From Saccharicrinis sp963677245 (GTDB taxonomy: Bacteria; Bacteroidota; Bacteroidia; Bacteroidales; Marinilabiliaceae): 64,000 bases of DNA. The position numbers and the translations under genes were made by a program. The DNA is taken from assembly GCA_963677245.1 (NCBI GenBank), contig OY781921.1:3410001-3474000 (forward strand), in the 5' to 3' direction. Each line of letters opens with the position of its first letter. Positions within the stretch are counted from its first letter, which is position 1. This document shows positions 16,283-25,379 of the stretch, in pieces. The notes beneath the pieces were generated by a model. That model was not told the DNA's origin. It saw only the letters and a program-made list of their open reading frames with translations, and ran no database searches.

Positions 16283-18011
16283 ACCTTTTTTGCTCAATTT
16301 TTAGAGGTAAAGTTTCTGATTTATTACCCATTTCTAATGACAGTTTCCACTGTTTTACAGCACCATCTATATCATTGTTTTTAAATAGTATATCTCCATA
16401 ATGTTCTACAATAACATCACTCTCAGATCCACCACTATCAATTGCTCTTTCTATAATATACTTAGCTTCAAAATAACGACCTCTTTTAAACAGTACCCAT
16501 GCATAAGTATCTAAATAAGTATAATTATCTGATTCAAGTTCAATGCATTTAGATATCATCTTTTCAGCCTTTTCAAGGTTTACATTTTGGAGAGACAGAT
16601 AATAACTATAATTATTTAATACGATTACATTATTCTCATTTAAACTTAAAGCGTTATCATAACTTTTAAAGGATTCATTATATTTATTTAAGGTGTAATA
16701 AACATCACCTAAATAAGCATAAAACTGACCTTTTAAATTATTATTTTCTTTAACAAACTTGATACCATGCTCTAAGGAAACAACTGCTTTATTAGGCTTA
16801 TTTAATTGCATTGCGGCCATGCCATTAAAGAGATTAAGCAAAGGTTCATCAGGGAAAATAATAAGTGCATCTTTCGAATCAGTATATAATTCTTCAAATT
16901 TTGATAATTCAATTTGTAAGAAAAACATATCTTGCCAGTAGCTAATATTCTCATTATCTATTGCAATAGCATTTTTATAACTTTCCAATGCTTCTGCCTT
17001 TTTATTCTTATTTTTTAAGAAATTTGCATAATATATATGACTTCTGGCATCGTCATTATGTGTTAATGTACAAGCTTTAAAAAAATCAAGTATTTCAGCT
17101 TCATGACTACCATTTTTAAACTCCCTGCCCAATAAAAAAGGCATCAAGCGTTGTAACTTTATATCTATCGCTAAATTACTATCTTCAATACCCTTTTTGA
17201 AGTAATTAATAAAATTGACAGTATCTTTTTGCTTAATACTTAAATTAGCCAATGAAAAATATCCCAGACCATTTTTACTATCTATTTCTAAGATCTTTTT
17301 ATAAGATTCTTCTGCCTTTTTAAAATCTTTATTATATAAATAAAGGTCACCTAAAAATCCATAATATCTTGGTTCATAAGGATTATCCTCTATTAAATTA
17401 TTAATTTCCTTTATAGCGAGTGATTCTTTACCTAATTCTAAAAGAATACGCTCTTTTTCTAGAGTAATTACCTCATTTAAACCGATATTAGCTTCTAATT
17501 TATTATACGTTTCAATTGCTTTATCAAACTCCTTATTTTGAGTATATAATTGAGCCAAAACATAAATAAACTCGTCACTATCAGGAAAATTTTTAACTAA
17601 ATTATTATAGGTATATATAGCTTTATCAATTTCTTTATTTTGTTGATATAGATCGCCAAGTAAAATTTGATACCATTTATTATTAGGAGATATTCTTACA
17701 GAATTAGCCAATAAGTCTTGTGCACCTTGATAATTTTGAGCGGCTATAGCAATATTAGCTAATTCAAAGTATGATACAGCACTTAAAGAATCAATTTTTA
17801 AACATTCAATAAAATAGTTTTTAGCTTTTCCTAAATTACCGTTCATTTTAAAACGTTGTCCTTCATAGAAAAAATAATCAAACTTTCTTTTATCTTGAGA
17901 GCTTAATACTGGTATTGTTCGATTTAATCTGCTGTCAACATCATTAACTATTTTTGCAGACTTACAACTAAACAAGAAAGCTACTAAAACTAATATATAT
18001 AGATACTTCAT
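16269..18011 (-). CDS. TPR-repeat lipoprotein
   Basis: The 580-residue product has a lipoprotein signal (MKYLYILVLVAFLFSCKSAK). It is otherwise made of at least ten tetratricopeptide repeats from about residue 45 to 560, e.g. AKNYFIECLKIDSLSAVSYF, AIYTYNNLVKNFPDSDEFIY and AEESYKKILEIDSKNGLGYF. TPR superhelices mediate protein-protein contacts; no enzyme motif is seen. It is probably periplasmic and anchored to a membrane. It starts the overlapping TPR-DUF4292-EnvC-like gene run, 18 bases after dut. A role in envelope biogenesis or divisome scaffolding is inferred from neighbours. Confidence 0.85.
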   Translation of the reverse strand: MKYLYILVLVAFLFSCKSAKIVNDVDSRLNRTIPVLSSQDKRKFDYFFYEGQRFKMNGNLGKAKNYFIECLKIDSLSAVSYFELANIAIAAQNYQGAQDLLANSVRISPNNKWYQILLGDLYQQNKEIDKAIYTYNNLVKNFPDSDEFIYVLAQLYTQNKEFDKAIETYNKLEANIGLNEVITLEKERILLELGKESLAIKEINNLIEDNPYEPRYYGFLGDLYLYNKDFKKAEESYKKILEIDSKNGLGYFSLANLSIKQKDTVNFINYFKKGIEDSNLAIDIKLQRLMPFLLGREFKNGSHEAEILDFFKACTLTHNDDARSHIYYANFLKNKNKKAEALESYKNAIAIDNENISYWQDMFFLQIELSKFEELYTDSKDALIIFPDEPLLNLFNGMAAMQLNKPNKAVVSLEHGIKFVKENNNLKGQFYAYLGDVYYTLNKYNESFKSYDNALSLNENNVIVLNNYSYYLSLQNVNLEKAEKMISKCIELESDNYTYLDTYAWVLFKRGRYFEAKYIIERAIDSGGSESDVIVEHYGDILFKNNDIDGAVKQWKLSLEMGNKSETLPLKIEQKRYVEE

Positions 18012-18029
18012 TATTTCAAATATTTAACA

Positions 18030-18470
18030 CTAATGTTTACCAGTATGACCAAATCCTCCTTCGCCTCTAGCTGTTTCATCTAAACTATCAACTAAAGTAA
18101 ATTCTGCAGTTTCATGATTAGCTATTACCATTTGACACACTCTCTCACCATGCTTAATAACAAAATCATCGTTAGATAAATTAACCAGAATAACCTTAAT
18201 TTCACCACGATAATCAGCATCAATTGTGCCAGGACTATTTAAAACAGAAATACCATGTTTGTAAGCTAAACCACTACGTGGTCTGATTTGAGCCTCATAG
18301 CCAGATGGCAATTCAATATATAAACCAGTTGGAATTAATACTCTTTGTAGAGGTTTAAGAATAATCTCATCATTTAAATTAGCTCTTAGATCCAAACCAG
18401 CTGATAATGCTGTGCTATATTGAGGTAACTCATTAGTACTCTTATTAATGATTTTGATATTAACTGACAT
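18030..18470 (-). CDS. dut: dUTP diphosphatase
   Basis: The enzyme hydrolyses dUTP to dUMP and pyrophosphate, keeping uracil out of DNA and feeding dTMP synthesis. The 146-residue trimeric-type product shows the five family motifs: AGLDLRAN, IRPRSGLAYKHGI, NSPGTIDADYRGEIKVIL, HGERVCQMVI, and the C-terminal P-loop-like arm RGEGGFGHTGKH. The length is normal. It overlaps the flippase gene by 11 bases and precedes the TPR lipoprotein by 18 bases in a minus-strand operon. Confidence 0.97.
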   Translation of the reverse strand: MSVNIKIINKSTNELPQYSTALSAGLDLRANLNDEIILKPLQRVLIPTGLYIELPSGYEAQIRPRSGLAYKHGISVLNSPGTIDADYRGEIKVILVNLSNDDFVIKHGERVCQMVIANHETAEFTLVDSLDETARGEGGFGHTGKH

Positions 18471-19941
18471 TTCTTAATAAATTATTTTTTATTTCTTTAA
18501 AATATACGATTGCTAAAAATACGATTATTAATATTAACCTTAGAATATATAGAACAACATTACCAACTAGGTTAGTAGGTGCAATTAATTTTGGTAATAA
18601 AAAAATTCCGGTAAAATAGATAATTAGGGCTATTCCAGAATAATATAGAATCTTGTTCCAATTATAGTAAATCTTATAATGTTTATTTCCTAAATAAATA
18701 CTTACTAGAACCATAACTGAAAAGCAAACTAAACCACTTATAGCGGTTCCTAAAATGCCTAAATAAGGGTATAATAAAAAATTTAAAACAATTGTAATTA
18801 AACTACCTATTATTCCCATATAGGCTCCAAATTTAGTTTTATCAGAAATTTTATACCATACAGATAAAGTAAAATATATACCACTAAATAACTGTGCTAA
18901 TAAAACAATAGGAATAATCACATTTCCTCTTTTATAAGATTCTGTTAAGAATAAATTTATTATATCCATTGAGAATGTAACACCTATAAAAATCAACAAG
19001 CCAAATAAAATAAAATAAAGCAATATTTTATTATAAATACTTGTATCACTGGTATTATGATGATGTTTAAAGAAAAAAGGTTCGAATGCATACCTAAAGG
19101 ATTGAGTAAACATTGCCATCAATACACCAATTTTAAAATTAGCACTATAAATAGCATTTTCAGTAAATCCTTCTGAACTTAAAAAAGGTATCAAGATTTT
19201 ATCAAGATTAATATTAATCATACCTGTTATACCTACAATAAGTATTGGGTATGAATATTTTAACATTTGCTTTAAAGTAGAAAAGCTATATGAAGAAATG
19301 GAATTAAAAAATTCAGGGATTAATAAAATTAGTATACTAAACGATGCTATAAGATTCGAAAAGAAAACATAACTAGATTCATCTCTTAAAAACAATAAAA
19401 TATTAATTTCTCTAAAGAAATAGATTGATGAATAATTCGGAATCCAGTATAAAAAGTAAAGATTGAAAAAAATTAAAATAAGAACGTTTAATAGCTTCAA
19501 GAGTCCAAACTTAATACTTTTACCTTCCAGTCGAAGTTTAGCGAAAATAATAGAAGAAATAGCATCAATAAAAAGTATAAAAGCAACATAAACAAGCAAA
19601 CTTGTATTTTGTATTTTTGTAATTATTGATATCTCATGTTTAAATACCAATATTGACACAACAAACAATAAACCTGTTGAAAATATACTAACTATAGAAG
19701 TAGTAAAAACTACAGGTAAACTTTTGTTTTTGGCAAATCTGAAAAAAGCTGTTTCCAGACCATAAGTTAGAATAACTAAGAATACTCCAATATAACTATA
19801 AACCTGACTTACAACACCATATTCCATCTCGCTCATAGTACGAATGTAATACGGCATTAGTAGCCAATTCAATAACCTTACGAGAATATTACTACCACCG
19901 TAAATAATGGTGTCACTAGCAAGAGATTTAAAATTTGCCAA
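18460..19941 (-). CDS. Oligosaccharide/lipid flippase, MATE-like
   Basis: The 493-residue product is a polytopic membrane protein with about 14 predicted helices. It begins MANFKSLASDTIIYGGSNIL, the usual N-terminus of this Bacteroidota flippase family, followed by RLLNWLLMPYYIRTMSEMEYG. The start codon is TTG; the next in-frame ATG would remove the first helix, so TTG is preferred. The family flips lipid-linked oligosaccharides or related lipids across the inner membrane. It lies between ruvB and dut with close spacing, an arrangement that suggests a general envelope role rather than a dedicated capsule locus. Confidence 0.87.
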   Translation of the reverse strand: MANFKSLASDTIIYGGSNILVRLLNWLLMPYYIRTMSEMEYGVVSQVYSYIGVFLVILTYGLETAFFRFAKNKSLPVVFTTSIVSIFSTGLLFVVSILVFKHEISIITKIQNTSLLVYVAFILFIDAISSIIFAKLRLEGKSIKFGLLKLLNVLILIFFNLYFLYWIPNYSSIYFFREINILLFLRDESSYVFFSNLIASFSILILLIPEFFNSISSYSFSTLKQMLKYSYPILIVGITGMININLDKILIPFLSSEGFTENAIYSANFKIGVLMAMFTQSFRYAFEPFFFKHHHNTSDTSIYNKILLYFILFGLLIFIGVTFSMDIINLFLTESYKRGNVIIPIVLLAQLFSGIYFTLSVWYKISDKTKFGAYMGIIGSLITIVLNFLLYPYLGILGTAISGLVCFSVMVLVSIYLGNKHYKIYYNWNKILYYSGIALIIYFTGIFLLPKLIAPTNLVGNVVLYILRLILIIVFLAIVYFKEIKNNLLRNVS

Positions 19942-19951
19942 ATCAATAAAA

Positions 19952-20977
19952 TTAAAATAAAGAAAATTGTTCTGAAGTTAATCCATCTTTACCTAAATGA
20001 TCATAAGCTAAAGCTGTTGCCATACGACCTCTTGGAGTACGTTTAATAAATCCCTCCTTAATTAAAAAAGGTTCATAAACCTCTTCAATAGTACCACTAT
20101 CTTCTCCAATTGCTGTAGCAATCGTAGTTATACCAACAGGTCCGCCCTGAAATTTATCAATTAAGGTATTTAGAATCTTATGATCCATTTCATCTAAACC
20201 ATGCTGGTCAATATTTAAAGCTTCCAAGGAGAACTTAGAAATTTTTAAATCAATATTTCCATCACCCTTAACCTGAGCAAAATCACGAACTCTTCTCAAT
20301 AAAGCATTAGCAATTCTAGGAGTACCACGACTTCTTCCGGCAATTTCAAGACAAGCATCTTTTTCAATGAATGTATCCAAAATTCCGGCAGAACGATGAA
20401 CTATACCAGATAAAACAGTATTATCATAATACTCAAGATGACAATTTATACCAAATCTGGCTCTTAATGGACTAGTTAATAAACCACTTCTGGTTGTAGC
20501 ACCAACTAGTGTAAAAGGATTTAAGTCAATTTGAATACTTCTTGCACCGGGTCCTTTATCAATAACAATATCGATTCTAAAATCTTCCATTGCAGAATAA
20601 AGATATTCTTCAACAACTGGGCTTAAACGATGAATTTCATCTATAAATAAAACATCATTTGGCTCAAGGCTAGTAAGAATTCCAGCCAAATCACCAGGTT
20701 TATCCAGAACAGGTCCACTTGTTAATTTAAAACCAACATTAAGTTCATTAGCAATAATATTTGAAAGTGTGGTTTTTCCAAGCCCTGGTGGACCATGCAA
20801 TAAAACATGATCCAAAGCTTCCTCGCGCATTGAAGCTGCCTGAACAAAAATTTTAAGATTATCTACAATCTTATCTTGTCCTTGAAAATCAGAAAAGTTT
20901 AATGGTCTTAATTTATTATCTACTTCTCTTTCAATATTTTGGTATCCTTCTTCACGTATGTCAAAATTATCTTCCAT
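19952..20977 (-). CDS. ruvB: Holliday junction branch migration ATPase RuvB
   Basis: RuvB is the hexameric AAA+ motor that, with RuvA, drives branch migration of Holliday junctions. The 341-residue product has Walker A HGPPGLGKTTLSN near residue 64, Walker B DVLFIDEIHRL near 113 and sensor 1 GATTRSGLL. It also has the arginine finger region SPLRARFG and a C-terminal winged helix with FIKRTPRGRMAT. All hallmarks and length are normal. The upstream response-regulator gene ends exactly one base before its ATG, so co-transcription is likely. Confidence 0.97.
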   Translation of the reverse strand: MEDNFDIREEGYQNIEREVDNKLRPLNFSDFQGQDKIVDNLKIFVQAASMREEALDHVLLHGPPGLGKTTLSNIIANELNVGFKLTSGPVLDKPGDLAGILTSLEPNDVLFIDEIHRLSPVVEEYLYSAMEDFRIDIVIDKGPGARSIQIDLNPFTLVGATTRSGLLTSPLRARFGINCHLEYYDNTVLSGIVHRSAGILDTFIEKDACLEIAGRSRGTPRIANALLRRVRDFAQVKGDGNIDLKISKFSLEALNIDQHGLDEMDHKILNTLIDKFQGGPVGITTIATAIGEDSGTIEEVYEPFLIKEGFIKRTPRGRMATALAYDHLGKDGLTSEQFSLF

Positions 20978-21367
20978 CTAATTTAATACCCCTAACTTTT
21001 TAATAATTGAAAGAAATAAATCTAATTCGAATGGTTTAGCCATATACTCATCCATACCATGAGCTAAACATTTTTCTCTATCCGCATCTAAAGTATTTGC
21101 GGTTAAACCAATGATCGGTGTAGAATAGCGTAATTTTTCCTCTAATTTTCTGATTTCAAGAGTGGCTTCCAAACCATCCATAACAGGCATCATAAGATCC
21201 ATAATTATTAAATTATATCTCTTATTCTTTACCATATCTACAGCTTCCTTACCATTATTCGCAATATCAATTTTATATCCAAATTTTGATAAATTAAGAA
21301 ATATAAGTTTCTGGTTAAGAACATTATCTTCTACAAGTAATACTGAAACTGAATTAGAGTTTTCCAT
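20978..21367 (-). CDS. Single-domain response regulator (CheY-like)
   Basis: The 129-residue product is a receiver domain alone: acidic pocket VEDN near residue 13, phospho-acceptor Asp57 in LIIMDLMMPVMDG, Thr in IIGLTANTLD, and Lys in YMAKPFELD. It has no output domain, so it would work by phospho-dependent protein contact or as a phosphorelay shuttle. It abuts ruvB with no gap and follows nadA after 83 bases. The QEKC-like ADREKCLAHGMDEYMAKPF region resembles receivers of hybrid kinases. The cognate kinase is not evident nearby. Confidence 0.9.
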   Translation of the reverse strand: MENSNSVSVLLVEDNVLNQKLIFLNLSKFGYKIDIANNGKEAVDMVKNKRYNLIIMDLMMPVMDGLEATLEIRKLEEKLRYSTPIIGLTANTLDADREKCLAHGMDEYMAKPFELDLFLSIIKKLGVLN

Positions 21368-21450
21368 TAATTAAATCCTATAAAAACCAATTATCTACAA
21401 AAAAAGTAAATTAAAACTATAAATCTAAATTATTTATCAAGTCAATACGA

Positions 21451-22446
21451 TTATAGACCTAAATCTTTAGATACTTTAAGCATTCTTTCAATTGGTTTTA
21501 CAGCCTTAATTCGAATCTCTTCATCTACTTCTATAGCAGGCCAATTATATTTTAGAGCATTAAATAATTTTTGAATTGTATTTAAACGCATAAATTCGCA
21601 ATCATTACATGCACAAGTAGAATCATTAGGCGGAGCAGGAATAAAGGTCTTATTTGGGCTTTTAAGCTGCATTTGATGTATAATTCCAGACTCGGTAGCA
21701 ACAATATATTTTAAATTCTTGTTTGAAACGGTATAATTCAATAATGAAGCTGTAGAACCAATATGATCAGCAACCATCAATAATTGTTTCTTACATTCAG
21801 GATGAGCAAGTATTTCAGCTTCAGGATTTTCATCTTTAATTTTGAGTATTTTTTCTAATGAAAACTTTTCATGAACATGACAGGCTCCATCCCATAAAAC
21901 CATATTTCTACCGGTAATACTATTGATATAATTACCTAAATTTCTATCCGGTCCAAATATTAATTTTTCATCTTTATCGAAGCTATCAACAATTGCTTTA
22001 GCATTAGTTGATGTAACTACAATATCGGATAAAGCTTTAATCTGAGCACTAGTATTTACATAAGTAACTACTTTATGATCTGGGTATTGCTTTATAAATT
22101 TTTCGAACTCATCAGGTGGACAACTATCAGCTAAACTACATCCTGCATTTAAATCAGGAACTAAAACTGTTTTATCCGGAGATAAAATTTTGGCACTTTC
22201 ACCCATAAAATGAACGCCTGCAACTATAATAATTTCAGCATCTGTTTTAGCAGCAAATTGTGCCAAAGCTAAACTATCACCAACAAAATCGGCCATATCC
22301 TGGATGGCATCTTCCTGGTAATAGTGGGCCATCAAAACAGCATTCTTTTTCTTTTTTAATTGTTGAAACTCTTCAACTATATTTTTATCACCTCCAATAG
22401 GCTCGTCAATAAAACCTTTTTTTAACCAGTCTGCTTTTAAATCCAT
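21451..22446 (-). CDS. nadA: Quinolinate synthase A
   Basis: NadA condenses iminoaspartate with dihydroxyacetone phosphate to quinolinate, the second step of de novo NAD synthesis, using a [4Fe-4S] cluster. The 331-residue product shows AHYYQEDAIQDMADFVGDSL near residue 40, the cluster ligands in LNAGCSLADSCPPDEF, the segment GPDRNLGNYI, ECKKQLL, the ATESGIIHQM region, and ACNDCEFMRLNT with the last cysteine. nadB and nadC are not in the window. It is the last minus-strand gene before the orientation switch; the adjoining 617 bases have no gene. Confidence 0.96.
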   Translation of the reverse strand: MDLKADWLKKGFIDEPIGGDKNIVEEFQQLKKKKNAVLMAHYYQEDAIQDMADFVGDSLALAQFAAKTDAEIIIVAGVHFMGESAKILSPDKTVLVPDLNAGCSLADSCPPDEFEKFIKQYPDHKVVTYVNTSAQIKALSDIVVTSTNAKAIVDSFDKDEKLIFGPDRNLGNYINSITGRNMVLWDGACHVHEKFSLEKILKIKDENPEAEILAHPECKKQLLMVADHIGSTASLLNYTVSNKNLKYIVATESGIIHQMQLKSPNKTFIPAPPNDSTCACNDCEFMRLNTIQKLFNALKYNWPAIEVDEEIRIKAVKPIERMLKVSKDLGL

Positions 22447-22635
22447 TATTATATATATAAAAGAAAGAAATTTAAAGAATTAATGATAATGATAATATCC
22501 TGTTAATATCGTTTATAAAATTGTTAGAAAAAGCTTGTTTAATTATTAATTCAACGTTTATATGTTGGTTATTAATATTGAATTAACAAGTTTAATCTGA
22601 TTTTAGTTGCTTGAAATCAGAAAAATAACTGACTT

Positions 22636-22654
22636 TATTAACAAGTTGTTAATA
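22636..22654. repeat. 19-base perfect palindrome in the candidate origin
   Basis: TATTAACAA and TTGTTAATA flank a single central G. Related TTAACAAG or TTAACATG words recur near 22583 and 22837. It could bind an initiator or a regulator; no protein can be assigned. Confidence 0.55.
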
Positions 22655-22962
22655 GTCGGCAAATTTAATAAGATTATCTTTTGAAAGTAAATAAGAGCTG
22701 TTAAAATAGTGTTTGAAATTGGCTTTAAAATTCATCATTTATAATTTGACTCGTATTACTTGATGATTGGATAATTGAATATGCTTAATGCGCAAATAAT
22801 TTTTATAATTTTTCTTTCTGCGAAATTCACAATTTATTAACATGTTATTCTGAGTTATTCACATGTTTTTAAAGAAGTATGTAAAAGGTTAATTATGAAT
22901 ACGTAAATGAATAAGAAAGGTTCTATTACTTAATTCACAAGTAATCGTATGTCTATTTACTA

Positions 22963-22970
22963 TATCTTTG
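22963..22970 (+). promoter_or_regulatory. Candidate -7 box for rpiB
   Basis: TATCTTTG fully matches the Bacteroidota TAnnTTTG -7 element on the plus strand, about 94 bases before the rpiB ATG. The -33 region is not clear. Confidence 0.4.
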
Positions 22971-23063
22971 AACATTATATAATAGGTAATAACTTAAATT
23001 GTATATTCAGTTTTGGTTTAATCTGTGATATACAATGGTAAGTTTTAAAATAATCTATATAAA

Positions 23064-23492
23064 ATGAAAATAGGATTAGCAGCAGATCATGCAGGTTTTG
23101 AATTAAAGGAAAAACTAATTAAATATTTAAAGGAAAAAGATATTGACTGTTCCAATTTCGGTACTGATTCTAATGAAAGTTGTGATTATGCTGATTTTGC
23201 CCATCCTATGGCATCAGCGGTTGAAAATAAGGAAGTAGATTTTGGAATTTCTGTTTGTGGAAGTGGTAATGGTATTAATATGACTGTTAATAAACATCAG
23301 GGAATTAGAGCGGCTTTATGTTGGAATACCGAAATTTCAACTTTAGCCAGATCTCATAATGATGCGAATATTTGTTCATTACCGGCCAGGTTTATTTCAG
23401 AGAATTTAGCATTTGAAATAGTTGATGCTTTTTTAGATACAAAATTTGAAGGAGGCCGTCATCAACGCAGAATTAATAAAATACCTTGTTAA
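23064..23492 (+). CDS. rpiB: Ribose 5-phosphate isomerase B
   Basis: RpiB interconverts ribose 5-phosphate and ribulose 5-phosphate in the pentose phosphate pathway. The 142-residue product starts MKIGLAADHAGFELK and contains CDYADFAHPMA and the catalytic SVCGSGNGINMTVNKHQGIRAAL segment with the active-site Cys. It then has HNDANICSLPARFIS and ends with the RHQRRINKI arm. This matches RpiB/LacAB rather than RpiA, at normal length. It is the first plus-strand gene right of the candidate origin, and 12 bases separate it from the LutB-like gene. Confidence 0.95.
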   Translation: MKIGLAADHAGFELKEKLIKYLKEKDIDCSNFGTDSNESCDYADFAHPMASAVENKEVDFGISVCGSGNGINMTVNKHQGIRAALCWNTEISTLARSHNDANICSLPARFISENLAFEIVDAFLDTKFEGGRHQRRINKIPC

Positions 23493-23504
23493 TATTTTAA
23501 TATC

Positions 23505-24881
23505 GTGAGTAAGGAGTCGAAGATTTTTTTAAATAAAGCAGAAAATATTGTATTTGATTTAAAGCATAGAGATAAAATCAAATTTAATATTTCACGATAT
23601 GATACTGCTGTTAAAAAAGGAGAATCACGGTATGCTAATATTGATTTAGCAAGAAAAAGAGCCGGATTTAAAAAACGTGAAGTACTCAAAGATTTACCAT
23701 ATTATCTTGAAGAGTTTGAAAAAAATGCAATTCAAAATAATATTGATGTTCTATGGGCTGATACAGCAAATGATGCTATTTCTTTTATTATAAATATTTT
23801 AAAAGAAAATAATTGTAAGATGGTGGTTAAAAGTAAATCAATGACCACTGAAGAGATTGAATTTAATCATTATGTAGAACAGCAAAATATTAAGTCAGTT
23901 GAAACGGATTTAGGTGAATATATTGTTCAGGTTGCTGGCGAAAAGCCTTATCATATTGTAACACCTGCCATGCATAAATCTAAAGAAGATATTGCAGCGT
24001 TGTTTCACGAAAAGTTTAAAACACCCATTGATAGTTCTCCTGAATTTTTAACTAATTATGTAAGAGAAAATTTAAGACAGAATTTTCAGGATGCTGAAGT
24101 TGGTGTTACCGGAGCAAATTTTTTATTAGCTGATATTGGTGCCATTGCAGTTACTGAAAATGAAGGTAATGCAATTATGTCTGCTTCTTTTCCAAAGGTA
24201 CATATAGCTATTGCCGGTATTGAAAAGTTAATTCCATCTTATAAAGATTTAGGATTATTTTGGCCTTCATTGTCTGCTCATGGAACAGGTCAGCAAATGA
24301 CTGTTTATAATACCATTTATTCAGGACCTAAAAAGAATAGTGAATCAGATGGACCTGAAAAAATGTACGTTATACTTTTAGATAATGGCAGGTCAGATTT
24401 ATATCAACAAAAAGTACAGGCTGAGTCTTTAGCTTGTATTAGATGTGGAGCATGCTTAAATGCTTGTCCTATTTATAAAAATATTGGTGGATATACGTAT
24501 AACTCAACTTATAGCGGACCAATTGGTAGCGTTATAACTCCTCATTTTAAGGATTTTACTCAATTTAAACATTTGAGTTTTTCTTGTTCTCTTTGTGGAA
24601 AATGTGAAGAAGTGTGTCCCGTTAAAATACCTTTACCAAAGCTGTTATTGTATAATAGAAAAGATAGTGTTGATTATAAAAAGGGAGTACATACAGAAAC
24701 ATTCCTAACAAGTGGTTTTTCATTTGTATTAAATCATAGAAGTCATATGGATTTTCTTTCAGGTTCAATTAAGAACTATGGTTTACAACTCATTCAAAAT
24801 CGAATTATAGGATCTAAAAGGAAATTACCATCTATTGCCAATCAGTCATTTAGTAAACAATGGAAGAATAAAAGATGTTAG
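23505..24881 (+). CDS. LutB-like LUD-domain iron-sulfur protein
   Basis: The 458-residue product begins at GTG 23505. Residues ~60-290 form a LUD (lactate utilisation) domain (TEEIEFNHYVEQ, EVGVTGANFLLADIGAIAVTENEGN). Two ferredoxin-type [4Fe-4S] clusters follow: CIRCGACLNACPIY near residue 305 and CSLCGKCEEVCPVKIPLP near 360. This is the LutB/LldF architecture, part of the LutABC L-lactate oxidation complex. Neither lutA nor lutC is adjacent, which is unusual. It sits between rpiB and an Rrf2-type regulator carrying a cysteine cluster that may control it. Confidence 0.9.
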   Translation: MSKESKIFLNKAENIVFDLKHRDKIKFNISRYDTAVKKGESRYANIDLARKRAGFKKREVLKDLPYYLEEFEKNAIQNNIDVLWADTANDAISFIINILKENNCKMVVKSKSMTTEEIEFNHYVEQQNIKSVETDLGEYIVQVAGEKPYHIVTPAMHKSKEDIAALFHEKFKTPIDSSPEFLTNYVRENLRQNFQDAEVGVTGANFLLADIGAIAVTENEGNAIMSASFPKVHIAIAGIEKLIPSYKDLGLFWPSLSAHGTGQQMTVYNTIYSGPKKNSESDGPEKMYVILLDNGRSDLYQQKVQAESLACIRCGACLNACPIYKNIGGYTYNSTYSGPIGSVITPHFKDFTQFKHLSFSCSLCGKCEEVCPVKIPLPKLLLYNRKDSVDYKKGVHTETFLTSGFSFVLNHRSHMDFLSGSIKNYGLQLIQNRIIGSKRKLPSIANQSFSKQWKNKRC

Positions 24882-24935
24882 AATATTCTAATATTTATCT
24901 TATTTCTGTAAATTAGCATTTGAAAATCTTTATTT

Positions 24936-25379
24936 ATGCTTTCAAATACATGTAAATACGCTGTACGTTCAGTTATATATTTAGCTTTAAATCAAGAAGA
25001 AGGAAAGAAAATTGGAATCAAACAGATTTCAAAGGATTTAGAAATACCTACTCCATTTCTGGGTAAAATTCTTCAAACTTTGGCTAAACAAAAAATGTTA
25101 TTGTCTACTAAAGGTCCTCATGGTGGTTTTGCTTTAGCTGATGATGCAGATGAAATTAGTTTGCTGGATATTGTAAAAATTATAGACGGTTTAGATGTTT
25201 TTGAAACTTGTATGATAGGAATGAATACATGTAAATCTACACATGAAGCTGGCAGACCATGTCCTGTTCACGATCAATTTTGTACATTAAGAAAAGACTT
25301 ATTTAATCTGTACAAAGATGAAACAATTGGAAAAATTGTGGAAAGAATTGAAAGTAAAGAGGATTACTATTTGTTATAA
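24936..25379 (+). CDS. Rrf2-family transcriptional regulator
   Basis: The 147-residue product starts MLSNTCKYAVRSVIYLAL, the classic Rrf2 winged-helix N-terminus. It has the recognition-helix/wing region IPTPFLGKILQTLAKQKMLLSTKGPHGGF and a central cysteine cluster CMIGMNTCKSTHEAGRPC. Such clusters bind Fe-S in IscR/NsrR-type members and sense iron-sulfur status, NO or redox. The preceding gene encodes an Fe-S LUD protein 54 bases away, a plausible target. Its end overlaps the convergent VanZ-like gene by 13 bases. Confidence 0.9.
   Translation: MLSNTCKYAVRSVIYLALNQEEGKKIGIKQISKDLEIPTPFLGKILQTLAKQKMLLSTKGPHGGFALADDADEISLLDIVKIIDGLDVFETCMIGMNTCKSTHEAGRPCPVHDQFCTLRKDLFNLYKDETIGKIVERIESKEDYYLL

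Larger units (their letters stand above)
22447..23063. other. Candidate replication origin (oriC): gene-free AT-rich divergent region
   Basis: This is the only gap over 300 bases in the window and I see no ORF or RNA gene in it. It holds a perfect DnaA-box-like TTATTCACA (22855-22863). Single-mismatch copies lie at 22635-22643, 22834-22842 and 22931-22939. GTTATTC is repeated exactly 10 bases apart (22844 and 22854), and TATTAACAA-G-TTGTTAATA at 22636-22654 is a perfect palindrome. Genes run away from it on both sides, three parS-like sites flank it within 12 kb, and strand composition shifts across it. dnaA itself is not in the window. Confidence 0.68.
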
